The notes: generated by a model from the sequence alone, not told the origin. A DNA stretch of 64,000 bases from Flavobacterium collinsii (GCF_902804485.1 NZ_CADCST010000072.1:1-64000), one strand, 5' to 3'. Shown: positions 7,920-18,734, numbered from the stretch's first letter. Numbers and translations are program-made.

Positions 7920-8345
7920 ATGACTGTAGATCAAATACTAAACACAAAAGGGAAAAATGTTTATTCAGTTCTTTCAACGACAACGGTTTATGAAGCCTTA
8001 AAGGTGATGGGAGAGAAAAACATAGGAGCCATTCTTGTTATTGATGGTTCCGATTTAAAAGGAATATTGTCTGAGAGGGATTATGCTCGAAAAATTGTTT
8101 TAAAAGATAAATCATCGAAAGAAACCTTTGTGCATGAAATTATGGAAAGCAATGTTTTCTCGGTAAAACTTTCAAATAAGATTGAAGATTGTATGGAACT
8201 GATGAGTACCAAAAGAATCAGGCATTTACCGGTTTTAGAAGATGGAATTGTAGTGGGAATTATATCTATAAGTGATGTAGTTAAGGCCATTATAGAAATT
8301 CAGAAAGATACTATTAATCATTTAAACTCTTATATTTCGCAATAA
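7920..8345 (+). CDS. Two-CBS-domain protein
   Basis: 141 residues consisting only of a tandem CBS pair (about 8-60 and 75-135), with the typical MGEKNIGAILVIDGSDLKGILSERDY and MSTKRIRHLPVLEDGIVVGIIS blocks. Such stand-alone Bateman modules bind adenine nucleotides or NAD and act as energy or redox sensors. No catalytic domain is attached. It is monocistronic, with an AT-rich upstream region and its own terminator. The start at 7920 follows a ttttcagat leader with no Shine-Dalgarno sequence. Confidence 0.88.
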   Translation: MTVDQILNTKGKNVYSVLSTTTVYEALKVMGEKNIGAILVIDGSDLKGILSERDYARKIVLKDKSSKETFVHEIMESNVFSVKLSNKIEDCMELMSTKRIRHLPVLEDGIVVGIISISDVVKAIIEIQKDTINHLNSYISQ

Positions 8346-8376
8346 AACAACCGAAAAATAAAACATATTAAAAAAA

Positions 8377-8408
8377 TGGTCCAAATTATTTTGGGCTATT
8401 TTTTTTTC
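8377..8408 (+). terminator. Intrinsic terminator after CBS gene
   Basis: A 9-bp stem TGGTCCAAA / TTTGGGCTA (two G-T pairs) with a TTAT loop, followed by ten T. Confidence 0.85.
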
Positions 8409-8471
8409 GTCCCGAATTTTATTTTTAAGAAAAGAAACTGGTAAAAATATGCCATTTTAAAACAAGACTTA

Positions 8472-8479
8472 TATCTTTG
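8472..8479 (+). promoter_or_regulatory. Putative -7 element (TATCTTTG) of maeB
   Basis: Matches the Bacteroidota -7 consensus TAnnTTTG, 25 bp before the maeB ATG. No convincing -33 TTTG was seen. Confidence 0.6.
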
Positions 8480-8504
8480 TAAGCTAGAATAAAAGCTAAA
8501 ATAA

Positions 8505-10796
8505 ATGAACAAAGAGAGTAAAAGAAGAGAAGCGTTACTGTACCATTCAGAACCAACTCCAGGAAAAATTCAGGTAGTTCCAACAAAAAAATATGCAACC
8601 CAAAGAGATTTATCTTTGGCTTATTCGCCGGGAGTTGCAGAGCCATGTTTAGACATTGCAGCAAACGTAGAAGACGTTTACAAATATACAGCAAAAGGAA
8701 ATTTAGTTGCCGTAATCTCAAACGGTACCGCAGTTTTAGGACTTGGGGACATTGGTCCTGAAGCTTCTAAGCCTGTAATGGAAGGAAAAGGATTGTTATT
8801 CAAGATATTCTCTGACATTGATGTTTTTGATATTGAAATCGGTACAAAAGATATTGAAGAATTTATTCAGACCGTAAAAAACATTGCCCCAACTTTTGGA
8901 GGGATAAATCTGGAAGATATTAAAGCACCGGAATCTTTTGAAATCGAAAGAAGACTGGTAGAAGAATTAGACATTCCGGTAATGCACGATGATCAGCACG
9001 GTACCGCAATTATTTCGTCAGCGGCTTTAATTAATGCACTTGAATTAGCAGGAAAGAAAGCAGAAGATGTAAAAGTTGTAGTTTCGGGTGCAGGTTCTGC
9101 CGCGATTGCTTGTACAGATTTATATGTTTTGTTGGGAGTTCAGGTTAAGAACATCAAGATGTTTAATAGTAAAGGACTTTTAACAAAAGATAATTCTTCA
9201 CTATCAGAACTGCAATTGAAGTATGCTGTTGATGGACCTAAAATTGAATTGGCTGAAGCGATAAAAGGAGCTGACGTTTTCATCGGATTATCTTCAGGTG
9301 ACATCTTGACGCCTGCAATGTTATTGACAATGAAAGAAAATCCGATTGTTTTTGCTATGGCAAATCCAAATCCGGAAATCGATTATAACTTAGCTACAGA
9401 AACTCGTAAAGATGTTATTATGGCTACAGGACGTTCAGACTTTCCTAACCAGGTAAACAACGTTTTAGGTTTTCCATATATCTTTAGAGGAGCATTAGAC
9501 GTACGTGCTACAAAAATAAACGAAGCTATGAAAATGGCCGCGGTAAAAGCATTAGCTATCTTGGCAAAAGAGCCGGTACCGGAGCAGGTTAACGTAGCAT
9601 ACGGAGCAACAAAATTAGGTTTTGGTAACGATTATATCATCCCTAAACCATTTGACCCTAGATTGATTACTGTGGTTGCACCTGCAGTTGCAAGAGCAGC
9701 AATGGAATCGGGAGTAGCAAAAAATCCTATTACCGACTGGGCAGCTTATGAAGATGTGCTTCGCGAACGTATGGGGAATGACAATAAAATGGTACGTTTG
9801 ATTACCAACCGTGCTAAAGTGAGTCCTAAAAGAATTGTTTTTGCTGAGGCAGATCAGTTAAATGTACTTAAAGCAGCACAAATTGTACATGAGGACGGAA
9901 TTGGTTTCCCAATTTTATTAGGTAACAAAGAAGTTATTTTAGAGCTTAAAGAAGAATTAGGTTTTGATGCTGAACTTGAAATCATCGACCCTAAAACGAA
10001 TGAAGAAGAAGGAAGACGTAACCGATTTGCAAATTCTTACTGGGAAACAAGAGGAAGAAGAGGCGTTTCGTTACTTGATTCACAAAAATTCATGCGCGAA
10101 AGAAACTATTTTGCAGCTATGATGGTAAATGAAGGTGAAGCAGATGCTTTGGTAACAGGACATACAAGAAGTTATCCAACCGTAGTGAAACCAATGTTGC
10201 AATTGATCGAAAAAGCACCGGGAGCCTCATTAATTGCTACGGCTAACATGATGTTGACTTCACGCGGACCAATGTTCTTGTCGGATACAGCAATCAATAT
10301 CAATCCTTCGACAGAAGACTTGATTAACATTGCAATCATGACGGCTAAAACAGCTAAAATGTTTGGTGTAGAGCCTGTTATTGCAATGGTTTCTTATTCA
10401 AATTTCGGATCTTCAACAAGCCCGAATGCATCAAAAGTGAGAGAAGCAGTAGCATATTTGCATAAAAATCATCCTGACATGATTGTTGATGGAGAGATTC
10501 AGGCTGATTTTGCATTGAATCAGGAAATGCTTGCAGAAAAATTCCCGTTCTCTAAATTAGCAGGTAAGAAAGTGAATACTTTGATTTTTCCTAATTTAGA
10601 TTCGGCTAACATTACTTATAAAATGCTTAAAGAATTATACAAAGTAAATTCTATCGGGCCAATTATGATGGGAATGGGTAAGCCGGTTCACATTTTCCAA
10701 TTAGGAGCAAGTGTTGAAGAAATGGTGAATATGGCTGCAATTGCGGTTATTGACGCTCAGGAAAAAGAGAGTAAAAAGATTAAATTAGCAAAATAG
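8505..10796 (+). CDS. maeB: NADP-dependent malic enzyme, MaeB type (malic + phosphotransacetylase-like domain)
   Basis: 763 residues, the length of hybrid MaeB enzymes. The malic enzyme part is about 1-420: AYSPGVAEPCLDIA, GDIGPEASKPVMEGKGLLFK, FSDIDVFDIEIG, MHDDQHGTAI and the nucleotide-binding GAGSAA. The C-terminal half (about 430-755) resembles phosphate acetyltransferase (RIVFAEADQLNVLKAAQI, GEADALVTGHTRSYP). In MaeB this part is a regulatory domain that senses acetyl-CoA rather than a PTA enzyme. The reaction is oxidative decarboxylation of malate to pyruvate with NADPH production. It is a single gene with its own promoter. The start ATG is well placed after the -7 element. Confidence 0.95.
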   Translation: MNKESKRREALLYHSEPTPGKIQVVPTKKYATQRDLSLAYSPGVAEPCLDIAANVEDVYKYTAKGNLVAVISNGTAVLGLGDIGPEASKPVMEGKGLLFKIFSDIDVFDIEIGTKDIEEFIQTVKNIAPTFGGINLEDIKAPESFEIERRLVEELDIPVMHDDQHGTAIISSAALINALELAGKKAEDVKVVVSGAGSAAIACTDLYVLLGVQVKNIKMFNSKGLLTKDNSSLSELQLKYAVDGPKIELAEAIKGADVFIGLSSGDILTPAMLLTMKENPIVFAMANPNPEIDYNLATETRKDVIMATGRSDFPNQVNNVLGFPYIFRGALDVRATKINEAMKMAAVKALAILAKEPVPEQVNVAYGATKLGFGNDYIIPKPFDPRLITVVAPAVARAAMESGVAKNPITDWAAYEDVLRERMGNDNKMVRLITNRAKVSPKRIVFAEADQLNVLKAAQIVHEDGIGFPILLGNKEVILELKEELGFDAELEIIDPKTNEEEGRRNRFANSYWETRGRRGVSLLDSQKFMRERNYFAAMMVNEGEADALVTGHTRSYPTVVKPMLQLIEKAPGASLIATANMMLTSRGPMFLSDTAININPSTEDLINIAIMTAKTAKMFGVEPVIAMVSYSNFGSSTSPNASKVREAVAYLHKNHPDMIVDGEIQADFALNQEMLAEKFPFSKLAGKKVNTLIFPNLDSANITYKMLKELYKVNSIGPIMMGMGKPVHIFQLGASVEEMVNMAAIAVIDAQEKESKKIKLAK

Positions 10797-10847
10797 TATA
10801 GATAATAAGGTTCCAATAATATTGTCGTATTTTTAATGCATTTTTAT

Positions 10848-10855
10848 TATATTTG
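10848..10855 (+). promoter_or_regulatory. Putative -7 element (TATATTTG) of ruvA-sprA
   Basis: TAnnTTTG match 18 bp before the preferred ruvA ATG, with ATTG at 10821-10824 as a loose -33 element. Its position rules out the upstream TTG at 10853 as the real ruvA start. Confidence 0.6.
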
Positions 10856-10873
10856 ACCTTAATAAATTATACT

Positions 10874-11455
10874 ATGATAGCACATTTACAGGGGAAATTA
10901 GTAGAGAAAAATCCAACAGAAGTCGTAATTGAATGCGGCGGCGTGGGGTACCAGGTAAACATTTCTTTACATACCTTTTCATTAATTCCCAATGTAGAAA
11001 ATATAAAATTGTATACGCATCTTCAAATCAAAGAAGATGCGCATACATTATTTGGTTTTGTAGAAAAATCAGAGCGCGAAATATTCAGAATGTTATTGTC
11101 GGTTTCCGGAATTGGAGCGAACATTGCCAGAACAATGTTGTCTTCTATAGAACCAAGACAAATTATCAATGCTATTGCCTCGGGAGATGTAGGCGTAATC
11201 CAGTCCATAAAAGGAATTGGAAACAAAACAGCACAAAGAGTTATACTTGATTTAAAAGAAAAAGTGTTAAAATTGTACGATTTGGACGAAGTTTCAGTCG
11301 TTCAAAACAATACAAATCGAGATGAAGCGTTATCTGCTTTGGAGGTTTTAGGTTTTGTTCGTAAAACTTCTGAAAAAGTAGTTGAGAAAATCGTAAAAGA
11401 AGATCCCGAAGCTACGGTGGAAACCATCATCAAAAAAGCATTAAAAAGCCTATAA
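10874..11455 (+). CDS. ruvA: Holliday junction branch migration protein RuvA
   Basis: 193 residues from the ATG at 10874 (MIAHLQGKLVEKNPTEVVIECGGVGYQVN), the normal RuvA N-terminus. An in-frame TTG at 10853 would add seven residues but overlaps the promoter. An N-terminal OB fold is followed by two helix-hairpin-helix motifs (VSGIGANIAR and IKGIGNKTAQR) that contact DNA. The C-terminal domain III (ALSALEVLGFVRKTSEKVV) binds RuvB. RuvA forms tetramers at four-way junctions in recombinational repair. The sprA gene starts 24 bp downstream and is probably co-transcribed. Confidence 0.96.
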   Translation: MIAHLQGKLVEKNPTEVVIECGGVGYQVNISLHTFSLIPNVENIKLYTHLQIKEDAHTLFGFVEKSEREIFRMLLSVSGIGANIARTMLSSIEPRQIINAIASGDVGVIQSIKGIGNKTAQRVILDLKEKVLKLYDLDEVSVVQNNTNRDEALSALEVLGFVRKTSEKVVEKIVKEDPEATVETIIKKALKSL

Positions 11456-11479
11456 AACCAATTTATTTAAACCAAGAGT

Positions 11480-14400
11480 ATGCGTAAAATTTGTATTTTT
11501 TTACTGTTTTTATTTTGCGGTAATGTTTTGCGTGCGCAAGTAACCCCAACAGTTCAAGATACAACTAAAACACAATTCTCAGTTGGTAAAGTAGAGTTAG
11601 GAAATCCGCCAAGCATCCTTTCAGCGTATCGGTACGATCCCATAACAGACCGATATATTTATACCAGTTCGGTAGATGGATTTTCAATCAATTATCCTAT
11701 TGTATTAACTCCTAAAGAGTATGAAGATTTAGTTTTGAAAGAATCCAGAAGAGATTATTTCAGAAAAAAATCAGATGCTATAGACGGTAAAAAAACAGGA
11801 AGTGAAGCTAAGAAAAAAGATTTGCTGCCCCGATATTATATTAATTCAGGACTTTTTGAAAGCATCTTCGGTAGCAATACGATAGACGTAAAGCCAACAG
11901 GGTCAGTAGAAATGGATTTAGGGGTTCGATATACCAAACAAGATAATCCCGCTTTTTCACCTCGAAACAGATCGAGTCTTACCTTTGATTTTGATCAGCG
12001 AATCAGCATGAGTTTACTGGGGAAAGTAGGAACCAGATTAGAAGTAAATGCTAATTATGATACGCAGTCAACCTTTGCTTTTCAAAACTTATTTAAGCTT
12101 GCATACACCCCTTCAGAAGATGATATTGTTCAAAAAGTTGAAGTAGGTAATGTGAGTATGCCTTTAAACAGTACACTTATTCGTGGGGCTCAAAGTTTGT
12201 TTGGGGTTAAAACCGTGTTGCAATTTGGTAAGACAACCGTTACCGGTGTTTTCTCAGAACAGAAGTCGCAAACCAAGAGTATAGTTGCAGAAGGTGGCGG
12301 TACAGTTCAGAATTTTGATTTGTATGCGCTGGACTATGATAATGACAGACACTTCTTCTTATCGCAGTATTTCAGAAACAAATACGACGCCTCTTTAAAA
12401 AAATATCCTTTTATCGAAAGCCGAGTTCAGGTGACAAGAATAGAAGTTTGGGTAACCAACAAACAAAACAGGGTAGCAACCAACAACAATAACTTACGTA
12501 ACATTATCGCGCTTCAGGATTTAGGAGAAGCACAGGTTACGGGAGTTCCGGACAATCAGGTGGTGGTGATAAGCAATCCGGTTGGATTTTTTAATAACCC
12601 TATCGATACACCAACAAACAACACCAACAATAAATACGATCCGGCTACTATTGGAAAACCCGGAGCCTACCTAAACTCTAATATTAGAGAAATCGTAACT
12701 GCGAAATCTGGATTCAATAATGCCAATACCAGTGAAGGAACAGATTATTCTGTATTGGAAAATGCCAGAAAGTTAACCGCAAACGAATTTACTTTCAATG
12801 CACAATTAGGATACATCTCTTTGCAGCAGCGTTTGGCTAATGACGAAATTTTGGCCGTAGCATTTGAATATACAGTTGGAGGGAAAATTTATCAGGTTGG
12901 AGAATTTGGTAGTGACGGAGTTGACGGGACAGTAGTTACCGGAAATAACAACGCAAATAAAGCGATCATCACACAAAGTTTAGTATTAAAAATGCTGAAA
13001 AGTAATTTGACAAATGTTCAGAATCCGGTTTGGAATCTGATGATGAAAAACGTTTATCAAATCCCTCAGGCTTATCAAATCAAACAAGACGATTTTAGAT
13101 TAAATATACTTTACACAGATCCTTCTCCAATTAACTACATTACACCAGTTCCTGGAACCACTTTCCCTGCAAACCCAACCGCAGATAATAAAGTAGACCA
13201 GACACCATTATTGAATGTCTTTAATTTGGACCGATTGAATTACAACAATGATCCGCAAACCGGGGGTGATGGTTTCTTTGACTATATCCCTGGAGTTACA
13301 GTAGATGTCCAGAACGCACGAATTATTTTCACCACAAAAGAGCCTTTTGGAGAACTATTGTTTAGAAAGTTAAATACAGGTACAGGAGAAAATTATGACG
13401 ATCCAAATTCCTATAATGCCAACCAGAAAAGATACGTTTTTAGGAACATGTATCGTAACACACAATCCGGAGCTTTACAGGACAGTGATAAAAATAAATT
13501 TTTATTAAGAGGAAAATACAAATCATCCGGAAGTAACGGTATTCCAATAGGAGCGTTTAACGTTCCTCAGGGATCTGTTGTCGTGATGGCTGCCGGAAGA
13601 AGACTGGTAGAAGGGATTGATTATAGCGTCGATTATCAATTAGGTCGCGTTCAGATTCTGGATCCTTCGCTTCAGGCTTCGAATACACCAATCGAGGTAT
13701 CGCTGGAGAATAATTCAATTTTCGGACAGCAAACCCGAAGATTCATTGGTTTTAATGTTGAGCATAAAATTTCAGATAAATTTATCGTTGGAGGAACCTA
13801 TTTGAAAATGAGTGAAAAACCATTTACTCAAAAATCAAGTTATGGCCAGGAATCTGTAAACAATGCTATTTTTGGATTCAATGGAAATTACTCCACCGAA
13901 GTTCCTTTCTTCACCCGATTAGTAAATAAATTACCGAACATCGATACGGATGTTCCTTCAAATCTTTCGATAAGAGGAGAAGTAGCTTTCTTAAAACCGG
14001 ATGCTCCAAAAGCCAGTGATTTTGAAGGAGAAGCTACTATTTATGTAGATGATTTTGAAGGATCACAGTCTACCATTGATATGCGATCAGCATATGCATG
14101 GAGTCTGGCTTCGACACCATTTGTAAATTCTATAAACGACAATACTTTTAATGCCAATTCCAATACATTAGAATATGGTTTCAAACGTGCAAAATTAGCC
14201 TGGTATACAATTGACCCTGTTTTTTATGCTTCAAAACCATCCGGTATTTCAAATGATGACTTGTCATTAAATACCACCAGACGTATTTATAGCAGAGAAT
14301 TATATCCAAATACAGACATTGCTCAAGGACAGATTCAGGTGGTTAACACATTAGATTTAACGTATTATCCGTCTGATCGTGGACCTTATAATAACAATCC

Positions 14401-17400
14401 AAACTTTGCTACAAGCCCTGCCAGTTCTAATTTTGGAGGAATCATGCGTGCGTTGAACTCGACCAATTTTGAGCAGGGAAATGTCGAATACATTCAGTTT
14501 TGGGTAATGGATCCTTATGTAGGTAATGGACAAGCGGCGGTTAACAATACCGGAAAAATTTATTTTAACTTAGGAGAAGTTTCAGAAGACGTATTAAAAG
14601 ACGGAAGAAAACAATATGAAAACGGATTAGGTCCGGATCAGATCATGGTGAACCCGCGACCATTATGGGGAGACGTTCCGGCATCGCAATCTTTAATTTA
14701 TGCCTTTGATAATAATGCGGGTAATCGTAGCAATCAGGACGTTGGTTTAGACGGTTTGCCAAATGGAAAAGAAGCTTCGGTATATACAAATTACGGAGGA
14801 GAAGAAGATCCCGCTGCAGACGATTATACCTATTATTTAAATACAGATGGAGGCGTTTTAGAGCGCTACAAAAATTATAATGGTACTGAGGGGAACTCGC
14901 CTGTAAGTATAGATTCTCCTAACCGTGGATCAACAACATTGCCGGATGTGGAAGACATTAACCGTGACAACACCATGAGTACGATCAATGCCTATTATGA
15001 ATACAGTATTGATGTAAAGCCGGGAATGCAGGTAGGACAAAATTTCGTTACAGATATTCGTGAAGTTAGTAATGTTGAATTGCCAAACGGATCAACTACA
15101 ACAGCAAGATGGATTCAGTTTAAAATTCCGGTTTCTCAACCGAAAAATACCATTGGAAACATCACCGACTTCAGATCGATTCGTTTCATGCGTATGTTCA
15201 TGACAGGTTTTAGTAATCAAATGACCGTTCGTTTTGGAGCCTTAGATTTAGTTAGAGGAGAGTGGAGAAGATACACCGGTTCACTAGATGCCAACGACAC
15301 TAATCCAGCTGATGACGGAACAGAATTTGATGTTTCGGCCGTAAACATTCAGGAGAATGGTACAAAGTGTCCTGTGAATTATGTAGTGCCGCCAGGTGTT
15401 CAGAGAGAGCAACTGTATAATAACAATACAATTATCAATCAAAATGAGCAAGCTTTGGCATTGCGCGTAGGAGGGTCTGGTTTGCAATATACAGACGCAA
15501 GAGGAGTTTTTAAAAATGTAAGTGTAGACATGCGTCAGTATAAAAAACTAAAAATGTTTTTACACGCAGAATCATTACCAAACGAGAATACTTTATTAGA
15601 CGATGAAATGATTGGTTTTATTCGTTTTGGAAATGATTATACTCAAAACTTCTATCAGGTCGAAGTTCCGTTAAAAGTTACAAGAACAGGAGGGTCTTGT
15701 GCTATAAGTCCGGATCAGGTTTGGCTGGAAGAAAATAATATTGATTTGGCACTGGAATTATTGACCAGAATGAAAATTAAGGCCATGAGTATCGATATTA
15801 ATTCTGACAAAAGAGATGTCAACGGAATTTATTATCCGGATGATGATTTAAGTATCAATGGAGGTGACGGAGACGGTAGGTTAAGATTGGGAATAAAAGG
15901 AAATCCTAATTTTGGATTAGTTAGAAATTTAATGGTAGGGGTTAAGAGTAGGGCAGATCATAAAGCGATAAAAGGAGAGGTTTGGTTCAATGAACTTCGA
16001 ATGTCTGATTTGGAAAATAAGGGCGGTATGGCAGCCATCTTAAATATCGATACCAATATGGCCGATTTTGCTACTGTATCTGCTACGGGTAAGAAAAGTA
16101 CAATTGGTTTCGGATCTTTAGAACAAGGAGCAAACGAAAGAAGTCGTGAAGATATTCAGCAGTATAATATTGTGACCAATTTGAATTTGGGTAAATTATT
16201 ACCGCAAAAATGGGGGATTAACCTACCGTTTAATTATGCCATTGGAGAAGAAGTAATCACGCCGGAATACGATCCGTTCAATCAGGATATCAAACTAGAT
16301 CAGTTGATCAGAGAAACTACTGATCCGGCAGAGAAAGACAACATCAGAACCAGAGCTATTGATTATACAAAACGAAGAAGTATCAATTTTATCGGAGTGA
16401 GAAAAGACAGAGCGCCGGAACAGAAGCCGCATGTTTATGATGTAGAGAATTTGACTTTCTCGCAATCGTATAATCAGGTAGAACGTCACGATTATGAAGT
16501 AGCAGACTATGTAGACGAACAATCTAATACAGCTGTGAATTATGCTTACACCTTTCAGCCTAAAGAAGTAGTGCCTTTCAAGCAGACGAAATTCATGAAG
16601 AAAAGTGAGTACTGGAAAATGTTAAGTGATTTTAATTTTAATTATTTACCCTCTAATATTTCTTTTAATACAAATGTTTTAAGACAAAGCAACCGCCAGC
16701 AATTTAGAGAAGTTGAAGTACAGGGAATCGGTCTGGATCCTTTGTACCGACGAAATTTTGCATTTAATTATCAGTACGGATTTGGTTTTAATCTGACAAA
16801 ATCCCTGAAAATTAATTACACGGCGGCATCCAATAACATCGTAAGGAATTTTCTAAACGATGATAATACGCCAAAACAGGATTTTAATATCTGGGACGAC
16901 TATTTTGATATCGGAACACCAAATCAGCACTTACAGCAATTAGTACTGAACTATGATATTCCAATCAATAAAATTCCGGTTTTAAGCTTCGTAAAAGCGA
17001 CCTATTCCTATACCGCCGATTACAGCTGGCAGCGTGCTTCGACAGCATTTTCTCAATATGTTGATAATAATGGAAACGAGTTTGATTTAGGGAATACCAT
17101 CCAGAATGCCAACTCAAATACGCTTACGACAACACTTAACATGAATATGCTGTACAAGTATTTAGGATTAACTCCCGGAGCAAAAGCAGGAGCAAAACCT
17201 AAAGCAGTTGCACCTCCAAAACCTGGAGAAAAAATTGTGAATACAGCAAAACCGGTAACCAGCAGCAGTCCGTTTTACGATGGCATGATTGGTATTCTGA
17301 CAAGTGTAAAAAACATTCAGGTTAATTATACTAAAAATAGCGGAACGGTTTTACCGGGTTATACTCCTGGTGTTGGTTTCTTCGGAACGTCAAGGCCTAC

Positions 17401-18697
17401 TTTAGGATTTGTTTTCGGAAGTCAGGATGATGTTCGTTTTGAAGCTGCGAAAAGAGGGTGGTTGACCACTTATCAGGATTTCAATCAAAGTTTTACGCAG
17501 GTAACAAATAAGCTCTTGAAAGTGACTGCGAATATCGATTTACTGCCGGATTTAAAAATTGATCTGAATATGGATCGCGCTTATTCTGAAAATAATTCAG
17601 AGCAGTATAGTGTTGTTAAAAATAATCTTACAGGAGATTTAGATTATAAGGCTTTGTCGCCGTATAATTATGGGATGTTCTCTATTTCAACAGTGCTTAT
17701 CAAAACAGCATTCTCAACCAGTAGTGCAACAGAGTCCGCTGCATTTGATGATTTCAGAAACAACCGTTTGATTATAGCAAACCGTCTGGCGGAGGACCGT
17801 TATGGTGCAGGAGCTGCAATTCCGAGATATGGAGATGCTAATAACCCGATTCCGGCACCAACAGATCCTAATTATAAAGTATATGTTGCTAATGAAGGGT
17901 ATCCAATAGGGTTTACCAAAAGCAATCAGGCTGTTTTATTGCCAGCATTCTTAGCGGCATATTCCGGAGGTAATGCGTCAAGCAGTTCGACAGATATTTT
18001 CAGAAGTTTCCCTATTCCAAACTGGAGTGTTAAATACAATGGTTTGATGCGTTATAAATATTTTAAAGACAAATTCAAGCGTTTCTCTTTACAGCATAAC
18101 TACAGGGCGTCGTATACGATCAATCAGTTCCGATCAAACTTTGACTATAATGAAAAACCTAACGGGCAAGATGTGAACACCAATTTCTTTAACAAAACGA
18201 TCATGTCAAACATTAACCTGGTGGAGCAGTTCAGTCCGTTAATCCGAATGGATTTTGAATTGAAAAGTTCATTGCGTGTACTTACAGAGATTAAAAAAGA
18301 CAGAGCATTGTCTATGAGTTTTGACAATAATTTATTGACAGAAGTAAAAGGAATGGAATATGTTATTGGTCTGGGTTATCGTTTTAGAGATGTTATCTTC
18401 TCCTCGAGACTTGCAGATACTCCAACTGGAATTATTAAAAGTGATATCAATATTAAGGCTGATTTCTCGTATAGAAATAACGAAACATTAGTGCGTTATT
18501 TAGATTACGATAATAATCAGTTGGCAGCGGGACAAAATATTTGGTCGTTAAAACTTACGGCGGATTATGCTTTCAGTAAAAACCTGACCGCAATATTCTA
18601 TTACGATCACTCCTTTTCAAAAGCTGTAATCTCGACATCATTTCCTTTAACCAACATTAGATCAGGATTTACACTTCGCTATAATTTTGGAAATTAA
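11480..18697 (+). CDS. sprA: Type IX secretion translocon / gliding protein SprA
   Basis: 2405 residues, matching F. johnsoniae SprA (about 2400), with a signal peptide MRKICIFLLFLFCGNVLRAQ. SprA (Sov in Porphyromonas) forms the giant 36-strand outer membrane barrel through which T9SS cargo leaves the periplasm. It is required for gliding and for secretion of adhesins such as the one at the left end of the window. The sequence is beta-rich throughout with no frameshift. An Ala/Pro/Lys linker (GAKAGAKPKAVAPPKPGEK) lies near residue 1900. The C-terminus ends in an amphipathic strand (SGFTLRYNFGN). It follows ruvA closely. The next gene has its own -7 element. Confidence 0.97.
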   Translation: MRKICIFLLFLFCGNVLRAQVTPTVQDTTKTQFSVGKVELGNPPSILSAYRYDPITDRYIYTSSVDGFSINYPIVLTPKEYEDLVLKESRRDYFRKKSDAIDGKKTGSEAKKKDLLPRYYINSGLFESIFGSNTIDVKPTGSVEMDLGVRYTKQDNPAFSPRNRSSLTFDFDQRISMSLLGKVGTRLEVNANYDTQSTFAFQNLFKLAYTPSEDDIVQKVEVGNVSMPLNSTLIRGAQSLFGVKTVLQFGKTTVTGVFSEQKSQTKSIVAEGGGTVQNFDLYALDYDNDRHFFLSQYFRNKYDASLKKYPFIESRVQVTRIEVWVTNKQNRVATNNNNLRNIIALQDLGEAQVTGVPDNQVVVISNPVGFFNNPIDTPTNNTNNKYDPATIGKPGAYLNSNIREIVTAKSGFNNANTSEGTDYSVLENARKLTANEFTFNAQLGYISLQQRLANDEILAVAFEYTVGGKIYQVGEFGSDGVDGTVVTGNNNANKAIITQSLVLKMLKSNLTNVQNPVWNLMMKNVYQIPQAYQIKQDDFRLNILYTDPSPINYITPVPGTTFPANPTADNKVDQTPLLNVFNLDRLNYNNDPQTGGDGFFDYIPGVTVDVQNARIIFTTKEPFGELLFRKLNTGTGENYDDPNSYNANQKRYVFRNMYRNTQSGALQDSDKNKFLLRGKYKSSGSNGIPIGAFNVPQGSVVVMAAGRRLVEGIDYSVDYQLGRVQILDPSLQASNTPIEVSLENNSIFGQQTRRFIGFNVEHKISDKFIVGGTYLKMSEKPFTQKSSYGQESVNNAIFGFNGNYSTEVPFFTRLVNKLPNIDTDVPSNLSIRGEVAFLKPDAPKASDFEGEATIYVDDFEGSQSTIDMRSAYAWSLASTPFVNSINDNTFNANSNTLEYGFKRAKLAWYTIDPVFYASKPSGISNDDLSLNTTRRIYSRELYPNTDIAQGQIQVVNTLDLTYYPSDRGPYNNNPNFATSPASSNFGGIMRALNSTNFEQGNVEYIQFWVMDPYVGNGQAAVNNTGKIYFNLGEVSEDVLKDGRKQYENGLGPDQIMVNPRPLWGDVPASQSLIYAFDNNAGNRSNQDVGLDGLPNGKEASVYTNYGGEEDPAADDYTYYLNTDGGVLERYKNYNGTEGNSPVSIDSPNRGSTTLPDVEDINRDNTMSTINAYYEYSIDVKPGMQVGQNFVTDIREVSNVELPNGSTTTARWIQFKIPVSQPKNTIGNITDFRSIRFMRMFMTGFSNQMTVRFGALDLVRGEWRRYTGSLDANDTNPADDGTEFDVSAVNIQENGTKCPVNYVVPPGVQREQLYNNNTIINQNEQALALRVGGSGLQYTDARGVFKNVSVDMRQYKKLKMFLHAESLPNENTLLDDEMIGFIRFGNDYTQNFYQVEVPLKVTRTGGSCAISPDQVWLEENNIDLALELLTRMKIKAMSIDINSDKRDVNGIYYPDDDLSINGGDGDGRLRLGIKGNPNFGLVRNLMVGVKSRADHKAIKGEVWFNELRMSDLENKGGMAAILNIDTNMADFATVSATGKKSTIGFGSLEQGANERSREDIQQYNIVTNLNLGKLLPQKWGINLPFNYAIGEEVITPEYDPFNQDIKLDQLIRETTDPAEKDNIRTRAIDYTKRRSINFIGVRKDRAPEQKPHVYDVENLTFSQSYNQVERHDYEVADYVDEQSNTAVNYAYTFQPKEVVPFKQTKFMKKSEYWKMLSDFNFNYLPSNISFNTNVLRQSNRQQFREVEVQGIGLDPLYRRNFAFNYQYGFGFNLTKSLKINYTAASNNIVRNFLNDDNTPKQDFNIWDDYFDIGTPNQHLQQLVLNYDIPINKIPVLSFVKATYSYTADYSWQRASTAFSQYVDNNGNEFDLGNTIQNANSNTLTTTLNMNMLYKYLGLTPGAKAGAKPKAVAPPKPGEKIVNTAKPVTSSSPFYDGMIGILTSVKNIQVNYTKNSGTVLPGYTPGVGFFGTSRPTLGFVFGSQDDVRFEAAKRGWLTTYQDFNQSFTQVTNKLLKVTANIDLLPDLKIDLNMDRAYSENNSEQYSVVKNNLTGDLDYKALSPYNYGMFSISTVLIKTAFSTSSATESAAFDDFRNNRLIIANRLAEDRYGAGAAIPRYGDANNPIPAPTDPNYKVYVANEGYPIGFTKSNQAVLLPAFLAAYSGGNASSSSTDIFRSFPIPNWSVKYNGLMRYKYFKDKFKRFSLQHNYRASYTINQFRSNFDYNEKPNGQDVNTNFFNKTIMSNINLVEQFSPLIRMDFELKSSLRVLTEIKKDRALSMSFDNNLLTEVKGMEYVIGLGYRFRDVIFSSRLADTPTGIIKSDINIKADFSYRNNETLVRYLDYDNNQLAAGQNIWSLKLTADYAFSKNLTAIFYYDHSFSKAVISTSFPLTNIRSGFTLRYNFGN

Positions 18698-18734
18698 TTT
18701 TTGGTTTCTAAAGGGGATTTTATTAGAAGATTAT

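Noticed and set aside
7920..8345. Cargo gene of the RAYT array
   Set aside because: The CBS gene lies 225 bp beyond the last unit, has its own terminator, and looks like ordinary chromosomal sequence.
9800..10796. Separate phosphate acetyltransferase gene
   Set aside because: It is the continuous C-terminal half of the maeB reading frame, the normal MaeB architecture, with no stop or start between the halves.
10853..10873. TTG start for ruvA seven codons upstream
   Set aside because: It overlaps the -7 element TATATTTG. The downstream ATG gives the normal RuvA N-terminus.
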